The notes: a model not told the origin generated them from the sequence alone. A stretch of 64,000 nt of DNA from Apophysomyces variabilis (GCA_002749535.1 MZZL01000398.1:693513-757512), one strand, 5' to 3'; shown: positions 1 to 13,060, numbered from the stretch's first letter. Numbers and translations: made by a program.

Positions 1-729
1 CGTGCTGCTCGAGGAGGAGGAGATGGAGGAGTATCCGGAACATGTGGAAAGGGTCCGTCGATCAGGACAGGCCGCTGCAATAGCTGCCGAAGCGACAGCA
101 GGTGGAAGAGGGGCTGGTCGACGGGGTTGTTGACGTGCATGGGATTTGGCCGGTAAGGTCGGCGGTAATGGGAACTGGAGATCATTGTACGAAGACGAGG
201 CAATGGCCGGAACGGGAGGAATATCTTCATCTTTTTCCGACACTTCGCTGTACACGCCTGAATCTCTTAAGGCCGATTTGTACGTGGATTTGGCTGGGGT
301 GGGTGGTGGTTGATAAACCGGAAGGGGGATATGTGTCCGTCGTTCAGTACTCGCGATAGTGCCTCGCCCTCCCGGAGATGGGCTCTCCATGCTGGAGGTG
401 AGAGTTGTTTTCAGACTAGGCATGGTAGGTCGTTTGCGCAATCGCTGCAGCAAGCGTGACGCCCGGTGAGCATGGTGCTTGTTTGTGCCTTTTCTGGATC
501 GTCTCATAAACTCTTCTGGACCAGTGGTTGCTAGGAATTGGGCTAAACCCAAGGTATCGTCATGCCGGCCAAAGGCCGATTGACTGCTATGGTAGCTACT
601 AATGTCATCGTTCATAAAACAAAAATCGTCCGAATCGTCGTCGGAATAATCGTCATCATCATCAAAAAATGCAGAGTTCTTGGTTGGTCGAAAAGTGGAC
701 CTTTGTTGATTAAATGTTTTGGAAATCAT
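1..729 (-). CDS. Proline-rich, probably disordered protein, 5' part only (runs off the window)
   Basis: An open frame of 243 codons starts at an ATG at 729 and continues without a stop to base 1, so only the N-terminal part is present. The product starts MISKTFNQQRST, then has an acidic tract (DDDDDYSDDDSDDF), a short ordered-looking motif LGLAQFLATTGPEEF at about residues 60–75, a basic stretch (RASRLLQRLRKRP), and long Pro/Ser-rich low-complexity sequence. I recall related LA-x-FL-x-TTGP motifs in otherwise disordered fungal proteins, but no function is assignable. No signal peptide or membrane helix is visible. It is transcribed in the same direction as SSK1, from the roughly 450 bp gap between them. 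Coding status rests on the long frame, codon-like composition and the acidic/basic domain pattern. Confidence 0.7.
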   Translation of the reverse strand, partial: MISKTFNQQRSTFRPTKNSAFFDDDDDYSDDDSDDFCFMNDDISSYHSSQSAFGRHDDTLGLAQFLATTGPEEFMRRSRKGTNKHHAHRASRLLQRLRKRPTMPSLKTTLTSSMESPSPGGRGTIASTERRTHIPLPVYQPPPTPAKSTYKSALRDSGVYSEVSEKDEDIPPVPAIASSSYNDLQFPLPPTLPAKSHARQQPRRPAPLPPAVASAAIAAACPDRRTLSTCSGYSSISSSSSST

Positions 730-1178
730 AAGGTAAGGTAAAAGAAAGATAAATTACTATGAATGATTGAAGATTTTATGTTTAGAATGAAGGATTGGAG
801 AGGGATAACAGGAAAAGAGAGCGTGAAGGAGGGTTGCAAAGTGAAGAAGACGAAGCAGCTTCAGTCGCAAAAAGTTTATGAAATAAAATGCCCCTACACT
901 CCTTTTTCTTGTGTATCCTCCTTACGCCAACAATAACGCTATGCTGCCTTAAAAAAAAGATATACCCTTACCCGTCCCTCACATTAACCTTTACCTCCTT
1001 TTTCCCCACTCCTATTCAATATGTATGCTCGGGACCATTTTTATACCTTATTTTGTTTTGATGCATGTACAATTTGATCTAGTATGTATACCTCTAAATC
1101 AGAAAATCCTGCTAGTCGGATACTTTCGACATGACAGCTACGTTATGTGCCTACTTTTATTTGGTACCTCGCGGACAA
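730..1178. other. Intergenic: promoter of the left-edge gene and 3' flank of SSK1
   Basis: AT-rich with purine-rich runs next to the start at 729. The short open frames here have no recognisable protein features. Nothing else is seen. Confidence 0.5.
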
Positions 1179-4100
1179 TTAGACTGATCGAGACCAATGG
1201 GGCATATCCATTGAAGAAGTCCGTCGTTTCCCAGTATACCCAGCTGCTCCAGGGAGAACAATGCCCTTGTGTGCAGGACTAACCTCCGCAATGACGCGCT
1301 TTTCCTCCTCATCCTGTTTCTTAGCATGAATCTCCTGTTGTTTGGACTGCTTGATTGGCGCCTTATCCTCTGACTTGGACTTAGTCTCTTGTTTCCATAT
1401 ACGCCAGCCTTCAATGTCGATAAGCGCCTGCATACAACCCCATTCCACGATCTTTTTCTCTAGCCATTCGAGACTGACAGGTTTTGTAAGGAAATCATTA
1501 CATCCTGCGGCGAGGGCTGCCTGTCGATCAGCCTCAAGCGATGAAGCTGTCAGAGCTACGATGATCACTGGTGACCGAAAAGAAGATACCACGCTCTGTG
1601 TTGTCTCACTTGTGGTCGTTTCATGCGCGACCGTTGTCGAGGACGAAGATGTGGGCAGAACACCAATTTGTTGCTCTTTCTCTATAGCTCTGATTTTCTT
1701 GGTAGCTTCAATACCATTCATTACAGGGAGCTGAATATCCATCTAGATCAAAGCATAAGAAAAGGTAATATCCGGGGTCAGCTTTTTTTTGGTACTTACG
1801 AGAACCAAATGGAATCCTCCACCTTCCCATTTGTCAACCGCTTCCTTTCCGTCGGTTGCAACTTCGTATTTGATATCGTGCCTTTTCATCCACGTTGATA
1901 GAATGACTTGATTGATACTGTTATCTAATCATATGGAAAATTAACTATTATGGTATCAATAGCTATCTTTAAACTCTCACCTTCAACAATAAGCACTTTG
2001 ATAGGCGGACTCTTCATTTCTGATGCTTGCTTTTTGTCTTTTTTACGTCTTTGACTGATTTTGAATTTCGCCCTGATAGGGGTTGGTAGTGGGACTGGTA
2101 TCGGTATCGGTTCCGGCTGTACTGCTGTTTCCAATGTGTTTACGTCCGATGGCACAGTATCTGTGATTACTGCTACTGGTCGCTTAAACAGATCGTCCGT
2201 CTCGATAACGGTCGAGTTTTGCATGGAAGGGTTGGGCGACGTTTCACTGCTACTGGGAACCACCGCTATCTTGAGCGGACTTCCACTGGGTGATACAGGG
2301 TCATAAGGCGCGTGAATCACAGGAGAGCTTAAGGTGGTAGGCACGTATTCAGAAGACAAACCCGGTGACTGAGGACGTGACATTGCCAGATCGGTCAGTG
2401 CTCTCCGACCTTGTTGCTGGAACGTGCCACTTTGAGATCGTTCGCGCCGTTTCACCGTAACAGTCGTTGCCATCATGGGGCTGCTTGCTCGTGAGAAATA
2501 ATTTCCATTTTCAAACGCACTGTCCATCACTAGACCAGCAGGTGATGTTAATAGACCTCCTGTTCGTCGGCCTAACAACTCGCTTGGCGAAGCGCGCTGC
2601 GTCTCTGGACGTATAGCACTAGGGGTCGATGGTGTGCCAGCTTGTAATGATGATCCTACAGTCGAGGAGGTCAAAGGCGGTGGCATATGGTTTAATGGGG
2701 ATGTAGCTAAGGGTAGAAAATGAGGTTCGACAATTGCATCGTTCCATCCAATGTGAAGGGCTGTCAGAAACCGTCGCGGACCAGCCGGCTTCGGTACGAT
2801 CACGACCCGAGGGATCGAAACAATATGCGGGGCAGCCGGTACGGCCGAAAACCATTGAATCGCGTCCCTGACATTTTTATAGTTCGCAGGTGATGCGAAA
2901 AAAATCACAGCTAAAGTTCTGTGATGAGCCAGTCCGCTCGACTTGGACCTCCTATGGCGCCGATTCTGCTGAAGATTCTGTGTCGACGCCATTCGTTGCA
3001 TTCCAAACTGACGAAGTTTATGCTCCAAGACTGCCACATCGTCATCGATTAGGATAAAAGCAGGTGGAATAGCACGAATATGATCTTCCTCTATTGCTGG
3101 CGAGTATGCCTGTGGTGAACTGGTGTTCAGCCGTGGTGAAGGAGAGGCTGCATGTACATCGGATGAAGGCGACGAGTTTGGGAACGATGACCCGGATGAG
3201 GCATCGTCCAACCCGTCGTCTTCGTCACAAGATGCCGGAACATGGCTGATATCAGTGTTCCAAGACGCTAAACATCGAGTCAAGTGTTTGGCAAACACAC
3301 TTCGTTCAGGTGCATATAGAGCCATCTTGACACCTTTCAGCTTTGAAATAAAATTGGTCAATTCACTGATAGTTGGTTCATCTGTGAACTTTGCCGCTTC
3401 AAACTGCTTTTCCAAGATTTCAGAACTTTTGTCAAATACTAGCAAATGTTGATTTGTGTTCTCGCGGCCCTTGTCCACTTTTAAAGTAATCTCGAACTTA
3501 GTCTGGTTCTTGCCAATATCGTCTACCAATAAAGTGCCGCCGACGTAATGGAGTAGTCGTGAGGTAGCGTCCACATGTGGTAGTAATGAGGCGGTCAGTC
3601 CTGGAGGGATAGCAGGAGACGCTGTGTGTACGATGTCAATAGTCAGCATATATGCTGTGTCACCAACACTCGTAACATTAAGTCCTAATTCTATGCACGC
3701 ACCAGGCGTACACCCTTCCAGAATATCGCGCAAAAGCTAAAGTAATAGAATGAATTAAAACCGACAATAGGAACAACATTAAAACAGTTTAAGGGTTTCG
3801 CGTGAATACTCACGTTCATTAAAGCATGTTTTAACGACTTTTCATCGCCAATAACATTCGTGTGGTGTAGCACATTGTCAAAGTGATAAATAACAAGGTG
3901 CACATCGAGCTTGGCTGCAATGCCTGCCAACGCGTCGCCTACGTTTTGCACAAGTTCGCCAGTATCGAATTCTTCTCGTACAGTGCTTTCATTTTGCTCG
4001 CTGTTCATTAGCAATTGCAGGTGAGAACTGATATAGCACATTTGCCTAATGATGGTGCTGACAGCTGAAATACTAGCAATAGGCACCGGAATGGAGCATG

Positions 4101-4824
4101 CACTGAGTAGCTCGTGCGTATTAGAAAGTATGGTTGAGGGTGAAAATTGTTCAAGCGTTGTTCGGATCAGCAATGAGGTATCCTGGATTTCTTGCGAGAC
4201 AACAGACAATAGCTTGAATAAAGATTTATCCACATTCTGTTGTTGTTCCTGCCAATGTTGTTCTATCTTGTGTTTTTGTTCGTTGTGTGCACGGTAAGCT
4301 AGATCGGCTACACCTAACATAGTGGCACCGATAATACTTGACGAAGCCAAGATGTACTGAGTATATGTATGAGAGGTAGGTTGAGCAAAAATTATTGCTG
4401 CCAATGCGAAGGCGATTGGTGGACCTAATGTGTTAGGACGTGATTGAGTAGCGATCATTGCTGCCCAGAAAACGAGGAATACTATGGCAATTGTATGTAT
4501 ATGAATGCATGAAACAAGTGAAGTGATCAAACAGATGGTGGTCGATATGTTTGTGACACCTTGTAGCACACGAACAATAGGGTCGTCATTACCAGGAGAA
4601 TAAGGTCGTAACAGGATTAAATCGTTCCGTTTCCGAACCAATTCTGCGCTTTGTAAAGACCATGCTGAACGGAGCGTAGATAAACAAGGTCTCGATGCCC
4701 CGGGGGTTATATTCAAGTTCACATGAGTTTTTGCTGATGGCGTCGGTTGGTCAGTCGGTGCAGGATCGTTCGAGAATGTTGCACCATTAGAGGCAAGGCG
4801 TGAATTCCTGTCCGATTCCGACAT
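1179..4824 (-). CDS. SSK1: Ssk1-type response regulator with N-terminal membrane segment and degenerate histidine-kinase core
   Basis: Exons on minus are 4824–3814, 3736–1981, 1924–1800 and 1742–1179, giving 1151 aa; phases close at all three introns. The C-terminal receiver (from about residue 917) is typical of Ssk1, which gates the SSK2/22–HOG MAPK branch of the osmostress phosphorelay. It has KVLIVED, phospho-acceptor D966 in LMDIQLPVMNG, a Ser/Thr-rich insertion, VIIVALTAS and Lys1051 in LTKPV, and it ends in the hallmark EWGCMQALID. The first 337 residues are unusual. They hold three or four hydrophobic helices (about 93–175) and then a helical segment with VVSQEIQDT, where histidine kinases have an H-box; Gln211 replaces His. 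An ATPase-like stretch follows (GDEKSLKHALMNLLRD, 327–342; GGTLLVDDIG farther on). The long middle part is Ser/Pro-rich and disordered. The family call is firm; the pseudokinase reading is inference. Confidence 0.93.
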
Positions 4825-5557
4825 GACGAAGAGAGCGCAATGCGGGTTTGGATTTCAGTTTTAATGAGGGAAAGAGGAGGAGAACGGGATGGAGTAAAGG
4901 AAGATCGGAAAAAGAAACGCAAGAAATGGGAAAAATGTCTGATTAAGGCGGACAAAAATTTTCTGGCTTGCGACGATCTGTCTCCGTGAAAAGAAAAAAG
5001 AAGCTCAGGTATTGGTTCTTCCTATTGTATGAGTACAGATAACGCAATGGTTATTTTGTGTGAGAAGGGTCATCACCTGAATCCAATGATCATCCGCATT
5101 GGCTTGCTCAAATACCTTGAGCTATTTCCATACAATAACCCTCACCTAAAATATCAATGACAGTACCAAAAGAAAAGCGATAATGACTTGAAATATTTCC
5201 ATGCTTCAAGTTGATAAGGTTGATAAAGAAGGCTGTATTCCCGGATATACAACTTAGAAATGGCATGGTGATACAGACGACCGGAACTGAATTACCTTGC
5301 ATCCCATCTTTTCTCTTTAAGGATATTTCGTTAGATTAATAAAAACATACCCTTACGTATATTAGATCCATTTGCTTAGTTGAATTCAATCACTATACCT
5401 CCTTATTGGATATCATAAGCATTTCTCGTGTCAATCTTGGAAGAAGTTTTATGCATAAGGTTGTCAATACGGTTAAATAATTTGCCTAGGTTTTGCCCCA
5501 CCAATTGAACCACCTTCTCCAGGGACATTTTGAGACAGCGACTTTCTTGCAGAACGA
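4825..5557. other. Divergent intergenic region between SSK1 and dynactin p25
   Basis: About 730 bp that should hold both promoters, since the two genes point away from each other. It is AT-rich. No open frame with recognisable protein features and no clear repeat are seen. Confidence 0.5.
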
Positions 5558-6430
5558 ATGGAAGCATCGACTACCCATTACAATCGCGTGGAATATATCG
5601 AAACCGTACGTTACAAACATGAAATTCAAAATGCCCTCTCTCCCAGACATCCGGACAACCAATCGCTGTAGCTTTGTAGGACACAGGCAACAAAGTGAGC
5701 CGTCGATCTGTCATTTGCGGTAGTCAGAATATCATCTTAGGTGGCAAGGTATATGGAGAGATCATACTGATCAAACGATGCTCACATTTCGAATACGTCG
5801 ATTTTTCTTTCGATAGACAATAATTCAAACCGATTGTGTCATTCGTGGCGATCTTCGAAGGACAGGGAGTGGCCATGCTGTAGTCATCGCCATTGGGCGT
5901 TATTGCTTACTTGCTCAGGGCTCCATCATCCGACCGCCGTACAAAACATACAAAGGGTAAATTATAACATATGTGCATAGGCGAGCAATTAATTATATTA
6001 TTTCTCAGTCTTTTCAGCTATTACCCGATGAAGATTGGTGATCATGTCACCATCGGGGAAGGAAGTGTGATCGAAGCAGCTACGATCGGCTCTTACGTGA
6101 CCATTGGAAAGAACTGCATTATTGTATGTAGAAAAAGAGTTTTCAGGAAATCGTAATCTTACAAGACATGTACAATTAGGGCCGATTTGCCATCATCAAA
6201 GATTGCTGCTGCATTACTGATAATACTGTCATTCCTCCTAACACAGTAGTGCCTTCATTTTCGGTCTATTCCGGTTCTCCTGGTACAAGAGAAATTTTTT
6301 TGAAAGCAATTTTATGATGGCTTATAGAAAATTTATAGGTACTTATCAAGATGAATTGCCTGAATGTACGCAAGAACTTTACGAAAACAAAACCAAGGAC
6401 TATTATACCAAGTTTACTGCAAAAGATTAA
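5558..6430 (+). CDS. DCTN5: Dynactin subunit 5 (p25), left-handed beta-helix protein
   Basis: Six exons (5558–5605, 5680–5748, 5817–5956, 6018–6123, 6180–6282, 6339–6430) encode 185 aa, close to the roughly 182 aa of animal p25. The protein shows the family pattern throughout: [32 protein letters not shown], the hexapeptide-repeat turns of a left-handed beta helix ([31 protein letters not shown]), [14 protein letters not shown] and the C-terminal ELPECTQEL helix. p25 sits at the pointed-end complex of dynactin and helps dynein load cargo such as early endosomes. Compared with the animal proteins, the segment after CVIRGDL is a little divergent ([14 protein letters not shown]). All intron phases close and every intron is GT–AG. 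It is transcribed away from SSK1, and the subtilase start lies only 177 bp downstream on the same strand. Confidence 0.95.
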
Positions 6431-6607
6431 AAAGGCCATCGGAATATTTTGTACGTATTTGTATAGGACTCAATGCGTGATTATATCGAAAACGTTATTT
6501 TTCCATGTTTGTTATCTAACGCTTTGTTTTCGAAATGTGTGCGGGTTTAATCTGAGTTCACGGTTTTCTCTACTATTGTTGTTCTTTTCTTTTGGTTATC
6601 CTACAGC

Positions 6608-9600
6608 ATGTTGTTCTATTGTTTGATTTGGCTGCTTAATGTGACAATCGTGTTAGGCAAACGAGGAAAGCTATTTGTGGATAATGCATACGTAATTGAA
6701 TTCCATAAGCCGAGCGCTGGATCTCTTGAACATCGATCGACTTTTTATAAGCATTTTCAACATCACAACATCAGTCATCGTATACGCCATGAATTCGACT
6801 TTATCAATGCAATTTCTGTAAGCTTTGCAACATCAACAGATGCAGTTCAATTTTTCGAAAAAGCAAAACAAGACATTAAACGAATATGGCCTGTGGTAAC
6901 TCCTCGGATGAGTCCTTTCCACTGTATTTACATGTAACGACTCGTAGAATTGGGTATCGAAACCTTCGGTCACTCAGACACCTGCACAGGATGCCATTAT
7001 TTCTTCGTTATTTGAATTCTATAATACTACTGGCATACAGCGCGTGAGAGATGAATTAGGGTAAAGAGAACGATGAGATAATTTTATTTTCGAGGCAACT
7101 AAATCATTTTCTTAGATTAACAGGAAAGGGCATGAAAGTCGGAATCATTGATACTGGTATATGTAGTTGCTATTTTTTAAATTCAAAAAAGGGAGCCAAC
7201 TAATGCGCTTATAGGTGTGGACTACATGCATCCTGCCTTGGGTGGTTGCTTTGGTTTAGGATGCCGGGTGGCATATGGGTACGATTTTGTGGGTGATAAC
7301 TACAACGGCGAAAACGACCCGATCCCAGACAATGATCCACGAGATACCTGTAATGGTCATGGAACGCATGTGGCAGGTAAACAAGAAAACACCAACAATA
7401 ACCTTTGTTGAGCCCATTCAAGGTATCGTTGGCGCCAATGACCAGGTAAAAGGCTTTACTGGAGTAGCTCCTGAAGGTGATAGAAACAAAATCTTGAAAT
7501 CATTACAAAGTAATCCAACATTCACCGTAGTTACGTTTGGTGCCTATCGTATATTTGGATGTAGTGGAAGTAGCGCGGATGATGTGATAATGAAAGCAAT
7601 GGAGCAAGCTTTTATAGATGGAATGGATGTCATCAACCTCTCCTTGGGCGATGTGGGGTGGCCAGATTCTCCTGCCTCCATACTGGCAGATAATTTAGCA
7701 TTACGTGGCATGATCGTTTGTGCTGCTGCAGGAAACGAAGGCGACAAAGGAATATTTGAAATCGGTTCCCCTTCTCTTGGTCGACACGTCGTTTCTGTAG
7801 CAAGCGTCGATAACTCCCATGGGCTTGCATATACTCTCCAGATTGGTGATCTTATGATAGGTACTTTATCCAACAGGAATAGACATGTAATGCTTACGCT
7901 AAGGAGAAGGTTACACTACTACAGATGGAGAAGCATTCACCGCAGACCATGCTGAAATTGTCCCAGTTTCCGATTCATTTATGCCCAGTGGCGATGCCTG
8001 CGGCACAAACCGTATCAAAGGACTTCTTGGAAAGATTGCTTTGATAAGCCGCGGCGGCTGTCTTATCGCAGACAAGGTATGGGATGTCATGGAATTTGCA
8101 GTGAGACCAACAAGCAAGACCCATGAATAGGTTATTAAAGCGCAATCTGCTGGTGCAGTTGCAGTCATCATATATAATAACGTACCTGGTATGGTGACAC
8201 CGGCCGTATCCGAACAAAATGTTCATATCGAGTACGCTGGCGTTTCTATGGAAGACGGAGAAGCACTCTTCCGTTATCTGCAACAGAATCCTAATCAAGT
8301 TGCTTACTTCGCAAGGGAACCAAGAAGTTTTGCGATACCAACAAGAGGTAATTGGCGGGTAACATGTTCCTGCTTATTGACAGTCTCGTGAATTTAGCTA
8401 CGGTGAGCTCGTTTAGTTCATGGGGTTTAGGTCCTGATTTAAGCATTAAACCTGATATTGGGGCTCCAGGAGGTCAGGTATACTCTACGTATGTTTTAAA
8501 GCAAACACCTTCTTTCGACTAATATTCACGGATCAGGCTACCACTCGATCTGGGAGCTTACGCAACACTAAGGTAAAAGATTTTTTCTTGTACGGAAAGC
8601 TTGACATATTCTCTATATAGTGGCACAAGTATGGCAACCCCATACGTAGCTGGCATCGTTTCGCTCCTTCAGCAAGCTCATGGCGGAAATCGCAGTATAG
8701 ATATCGGCCAATTACGGGCTTTTATTATGAACAACGGTAACCCGGTGAATATCTATGGCACAAAAGTTTTGGACTCAGTGGCCCGGCAAGGGAACGGTTT
8801 AATTGACGTGTATCGAGCAGTGCTGGCTGACACTATCATTATGCCTGAGCAGATCAGACTAAATGATGCTACACATTCTGCGCCTGACCACGAATACTCT
8901 ATTTTAATCAAGAATAATGGTCGGATGGCTGCAGACTATGCCATAACCCATATTCCAGCGGCAGCGGTACAAGGCTATGTTAACAATAATCTAACCATGA
9001 CTTGGCTGTCATTATCGAAGCCTATCATCCACACTCAGCATGAAATCGAGGCCACCGTTGGCTTTTCACAGCAATCGGTGACCATTGCAGCTAACGAGGA
9101 GGTCAATCTTACAGTTCGTATCATACCGCCTGTCTCTACAGAGGATACCCCACCAATTATCTACTCGGGCTTTCTCCAAATTCAGAAAGAAAACGAGCGA
9201 CCTATGCACGTTCCTTATGCTGGTCTGACTACCAGTCTTTCCCGATTACCAGTACTTCATGTGAATGAAACGATGCCCTATATAGTCTCAAAGAAGGTTA
9301 GCCGTCTATCGCCTGCCATTATCACTTTCCAACTTCTGCAGCCTTCTCCCTTGGTCACAATATCAGTAGTAGATGCAGTGGATACGAACAAGATCCATGG
9401 ATGGATTCCCGGCGGCTACACAACCTTTGTGGGACGGAACAACTTGGACGATGCCAATGATGCCATTACTTTATCATGGTATGGTAATGTGGCAGTTACA
9501 GAAGAAGAAGCACAAGGGGGTCCTAAAGCAGACCCTTCATACCGGCCTTTTGACTTTCGTGCTGCTGCTGCCGCTGCCCCTACTACTCAAAATTTGGATA

Positions 9601-9734
9601 ACATGGCTATCGGGACACATCTACCTAACGGAGTGTATAAACTTAGGATAATGGCCTTGCGGACATTTGGCGATGCGAAGAACTTTAGCGACCATGATAT
9701 ATGGTTGTCTCAAGAATTATTCTTGAATTCATAG
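6608..9734 (+). CDS. Secreted subtilisin-like serine protease with PA domain (S8)
   Basis: Eleven exons encode 872 aa: 6608–6895, 6948–7060, 7116–7156, 7215–7376, 7423–7476, 7531–7860, 7904–8076, 8131–8347, 8398–8488, 8537–8572 and 8621–9734. The start at 6608 gives a clean signal peptide ([17 protein letters not shown]), followed by an inhibitor-I9-type propeptide to about residue 97. The catalytic triad is intact: D146 in GIIDTGVDY, H196 in [10 protein letters not shown] and S505 in [12 protein letters not shown], with the oxyanion Asn in AAAGNEG. A protease-associated (PA) domain is inserted between the His/Asn region and the Ser ([27 protein letters not shown]). The roughly 360 residues after the serine domain are beta-rich, like the Fn3-type domains of C5a-peptidase-like subtilases. 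This architecture suits an extracellular or cell-wall protease. Its substrate cannot be told. There is no GPI-like tail; it ends at ELFLNS. Confidence 0.92.
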
Positions 9735-11555
9735 CTGAACCATTTGTGTTGACATGCAATAATCTATATGTACGAAAGTTTTACAGAAACAAGGAAGCTA
9801 TTTACTTTGTATTATAATTTGGTAGTTTACATCTGCACCTTAGATGTGGTGAATAACGTGATCGATACAAGATGCGCGGGCGTAGCTTGCGTGATATGGC
9901 GAATGTTGCCGAAAAGCAGACGATATAGATGGTAGAATCCTTTAAAACCACGCTTTATTCGTAGAAAAAGATTATATAATAAAAAACTTTGCCATCTATC
10001 CGAACTTATATCTGAAATGCGTGCATGGATCGATCCTTACGCCTTGGAGATCCTTGTTATCGTCGTCGTAGAAAAATTATACATTTGGGGCTTGAAGAGT
10101 ACCGACACTCCATCTAGGACGCCACATGCTTGTAACATAGAGTAATAATTCGTTTTTTCTTGTAACAGCTCGAGGAATAATTGCGTGTTTGTTTTCTATT
10201 TGGAGCGAATAAAATCGATCCAAACACCGGTGTTTTCTATGTGTTCAGCTTGTAAGGGGAACTGGAGCCTGTGATTTTTTTCTTTGTTTCGAAAAAATCT
10301 TGGATATCCGTGTCTTGCTTGATGGGAGGTTTGAGATAAAGGTGTTATTTTGAGTTTCTGTCACCATCCATTCACCTCCTTCATAGTCCGGAGGTCCATT
10401 GCATACCGTTTGAGGTTAGCTTCAATATCGGCCATGGAAACTTATTCCATTTCCTCGTAATCTCTTGGAAAAGGAGCATTCTATCAGCTCGTTCCTATCT
10501 CGACTGCCCTTCAAGTCGAAATTTGCGTGCGAAGTCTGCATAGATTCGCTGGATTTGTTGCTCTGTGAGAGGGATTTCATGGGCGAAAGTAGTTTGCACA
10601 TCACTGTTTGATTCATAGTATGTCCAAGAATGCGCGGCTTTGAAAGATATGGGTTTGCAGAATCTTTGATTATACAATATTCTTTCCACGAATAAAGCGC
10701 GGTTTTGTGGGGTTGTAGCACTTTTTTCTCTTGGTACAACATCGCCCTGTTCGCTGTACACCAGAGTACAAACAGCCACCTCTTTCTTCTTTTTGAGGGT
10801 TGCTGTACCTTCTTGATTGCATCCTTTCAGGCACTTTGTCCAAGATATTGTACTGCCTTTTAACCATGCTTCGTCAGTATCGTTCTCAGTGTTAATAGTT
10901 AGTTAACACATCAAAAACGTCTTACAACAACTCAGTACTATTTCAACAACTTGCAATATGGCGTTTGGACTTTGGGTACTGGATAATGATCGGAAAATAA
11001 AACGCGAAGTCAGAGTGATCGACGGGAATGGAATCAACTATGGTGCAGATATTGGCTGCCATTTAACGAATAAAATAGCAAGAGACTTCAAAATGGAAGA
11101 AACATAACGAGATTCTGCTTGGGTGCTGCACAATGTTCCAATGAAGGTGTACTGCGTATAAAGTACAGGCAAGACTAGCAACATCCCTCCTCTTCTTAAA
11201 GCACAGATGACAACACCGTATATCCGTTGTCGTCCGAAATCGTTGGCATATGTCAATATTCTAATCGGTATAACTAAGCTTGGAAATTTTTATTGCGCCA
11301 TGACACGGAAAGGAAATCATACGCATAACAGCTATGATGCAATTCATGTCCAGAGAGAAGCTTTAGCGCAATCTGAGAATTGCATGCTAGCCCGCCCAGC
11401 AGAAACTGCTGTTATCTAATTACTAGGGCGAGCTCAGCTTCACAGAAGACGTTTGCTCTAGTGACAGATATCCATCCTTATTTGTGTGTATCGTGGTAGA
11501 ACTAAACACTAGCGAGCCAAAATTATCCGAAATGGAGGCAGGATAAGCAAGAAAA

Positions 11556-11978
11556 ATGGAAAAATTCTTTAATCTCGTCAAAATCTCGACAATGGATATC
11601 CAGGCTAACTCTAATCCATTGAATATTCATCAACAAAGTTGTTGCATTGCGTTTCACTCTCCCATTATCGGTGGTAATATCAATCTTGCAAACTTTCCTA
11701 TGTTGAGGGACGTCACTTTCAACTGCTTCCTAGAAGGATACTATTTGTACTCCACAACAGTATACCTTGAAGGACTGGATCGCTTCTCAATAGCTTTCCA
11801 AGCGAAACTCGACGGTCAGAGTGATAAACATTACGAGGAATACTTCACCACGCTGTTCAATGCCTACAATATTCAATTTTCAGTAAAGAGCAACTTCAGC
11901 GGACCAGTAGTCGATATTTTTCTGGGCGCAACGAAATCAGGTCTGGGCTGCCTACAGGAAGCGTACTGGGAACAATGA
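11556..11978 (+). CDS. Unrecognised open fragment, possible exon or gene relic
   Basis: A 140-codon frame starts MEKFFNLVKIST and ends CLQEAYWEQ. It has even, globular-looking composition (IGGNINLANFPMLRDV, DRFSIAFQAKLDGQ), unlike the random frames around it. It has no signal peptide, membrane helix or motif that I know. Sequence with stops lies on both sides, so it could be one exon of a multi-exon gene or part of a pseudogene that also includes 10959–11108. No function is proposed. Confidence 0.2.
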   Translation: MEKFFNLVKISTMDIQANSNPLNIHQQSCCIAFHSPIIGGNINLANFPMLRDVTFNCFLEGYYLYSTTVYLEGLDRFSIAFQAKLDGQSDKHYEEYFTTLFNAYNIQFSVKSNFSGPVVDIFLGATKSGLGCLQEAYWEQ

Positions 11979-13030
11979 CGGGTATAAATACCTCAAAGGC
12001 TGCTATTACCACTTTATGCGATTGGTTCAAACAGTAACCATCAGCCATGCTGTTTTGGAACAGAGAAAGAGGGCACATTCAAACAATACATCTGCACAAT
12101 GTACAAAACAAGCAGTATAAACATATTCAATGGTGCTGTATCTACGAGAAGAGTTTCCTAATACAAGCAATTGGTTAGAATGCTGAACCAACGATACGAC
12201 GGCGACGGGCATGATATTAAAGTGCAATAACTGTGTTAATGAGTTTTCGCAGCCAAGCACAGCTTCTACCATAAATGGGTAGAGTCGTTTCATTGTAGAT
12301 TGTACACCGGTATTCAGAAGAGGAAGCCTTTGTTGCCGACCTTAACCCAAATTTTCATGTACTTATCAGAATCTACAAATAAATTTACACTCTGCTTGGC
12401 CGCCTTGTTTCAAGTAAAGTGCAGGAAACCATTTCTGGCGCGTTTGCTCCATCAACGACGGGATCATTAAGGTCGATGACATGGCGTTTCAGGCCAGAGT
12501 TACTTAAACAGGATATACACGGCAAGGACAAAAACGCCGTAGCTGTTATATATTGCCCCTTTCACAAAGAACATCAGTGGCAGCCATCACTGAATCAATG
12601 GTACCAACGGAAAGATTGGCCTGCAAATTTAAGAGCAGGAAAAAGGAGTACGGCAGTTATTTCAACAATACAAAAGAAAATGCCTTATGACCTTTACACA
12701 TAAGAAACCTGCTTATGTTCGAAATAATTGATACACACCCTAATTACACCTCAAGTACACTTCTAATGCATTCTCTCTTTAACTTGGAATACTCCAACAG
12801 CCAAAAGCAGATCATAAATCAGACTTATGTCAAAGTCCATCTTGAAAACGGATGCATTGGCTTTTTGTTTGGAAAGTACATCTTGTTGTAAAAATTGAAA
12901 ACATGCACCGTTTTATTGTCTTTTACTTTTTAGTAAGGCACGAAAATGGTATCACATCTCTTAGAGCAATAATATATATTGTAATCCTTGCCGGAAGGCA
13001 TAAATATGTGCTCAAAGAGTAGCAAATGTA

Positions 13031-13060
13031 AACCTGAAGTAACCTGAAGTAGACTGAAGT
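13031..13060. repeat. Three tandem copies of a 10-bp unit
   Basis: Two identical copies of aacctgaagt are followed by a diverged third (agactgaagt). Too short to interpret; probably slippage. Confidence 0.7.
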
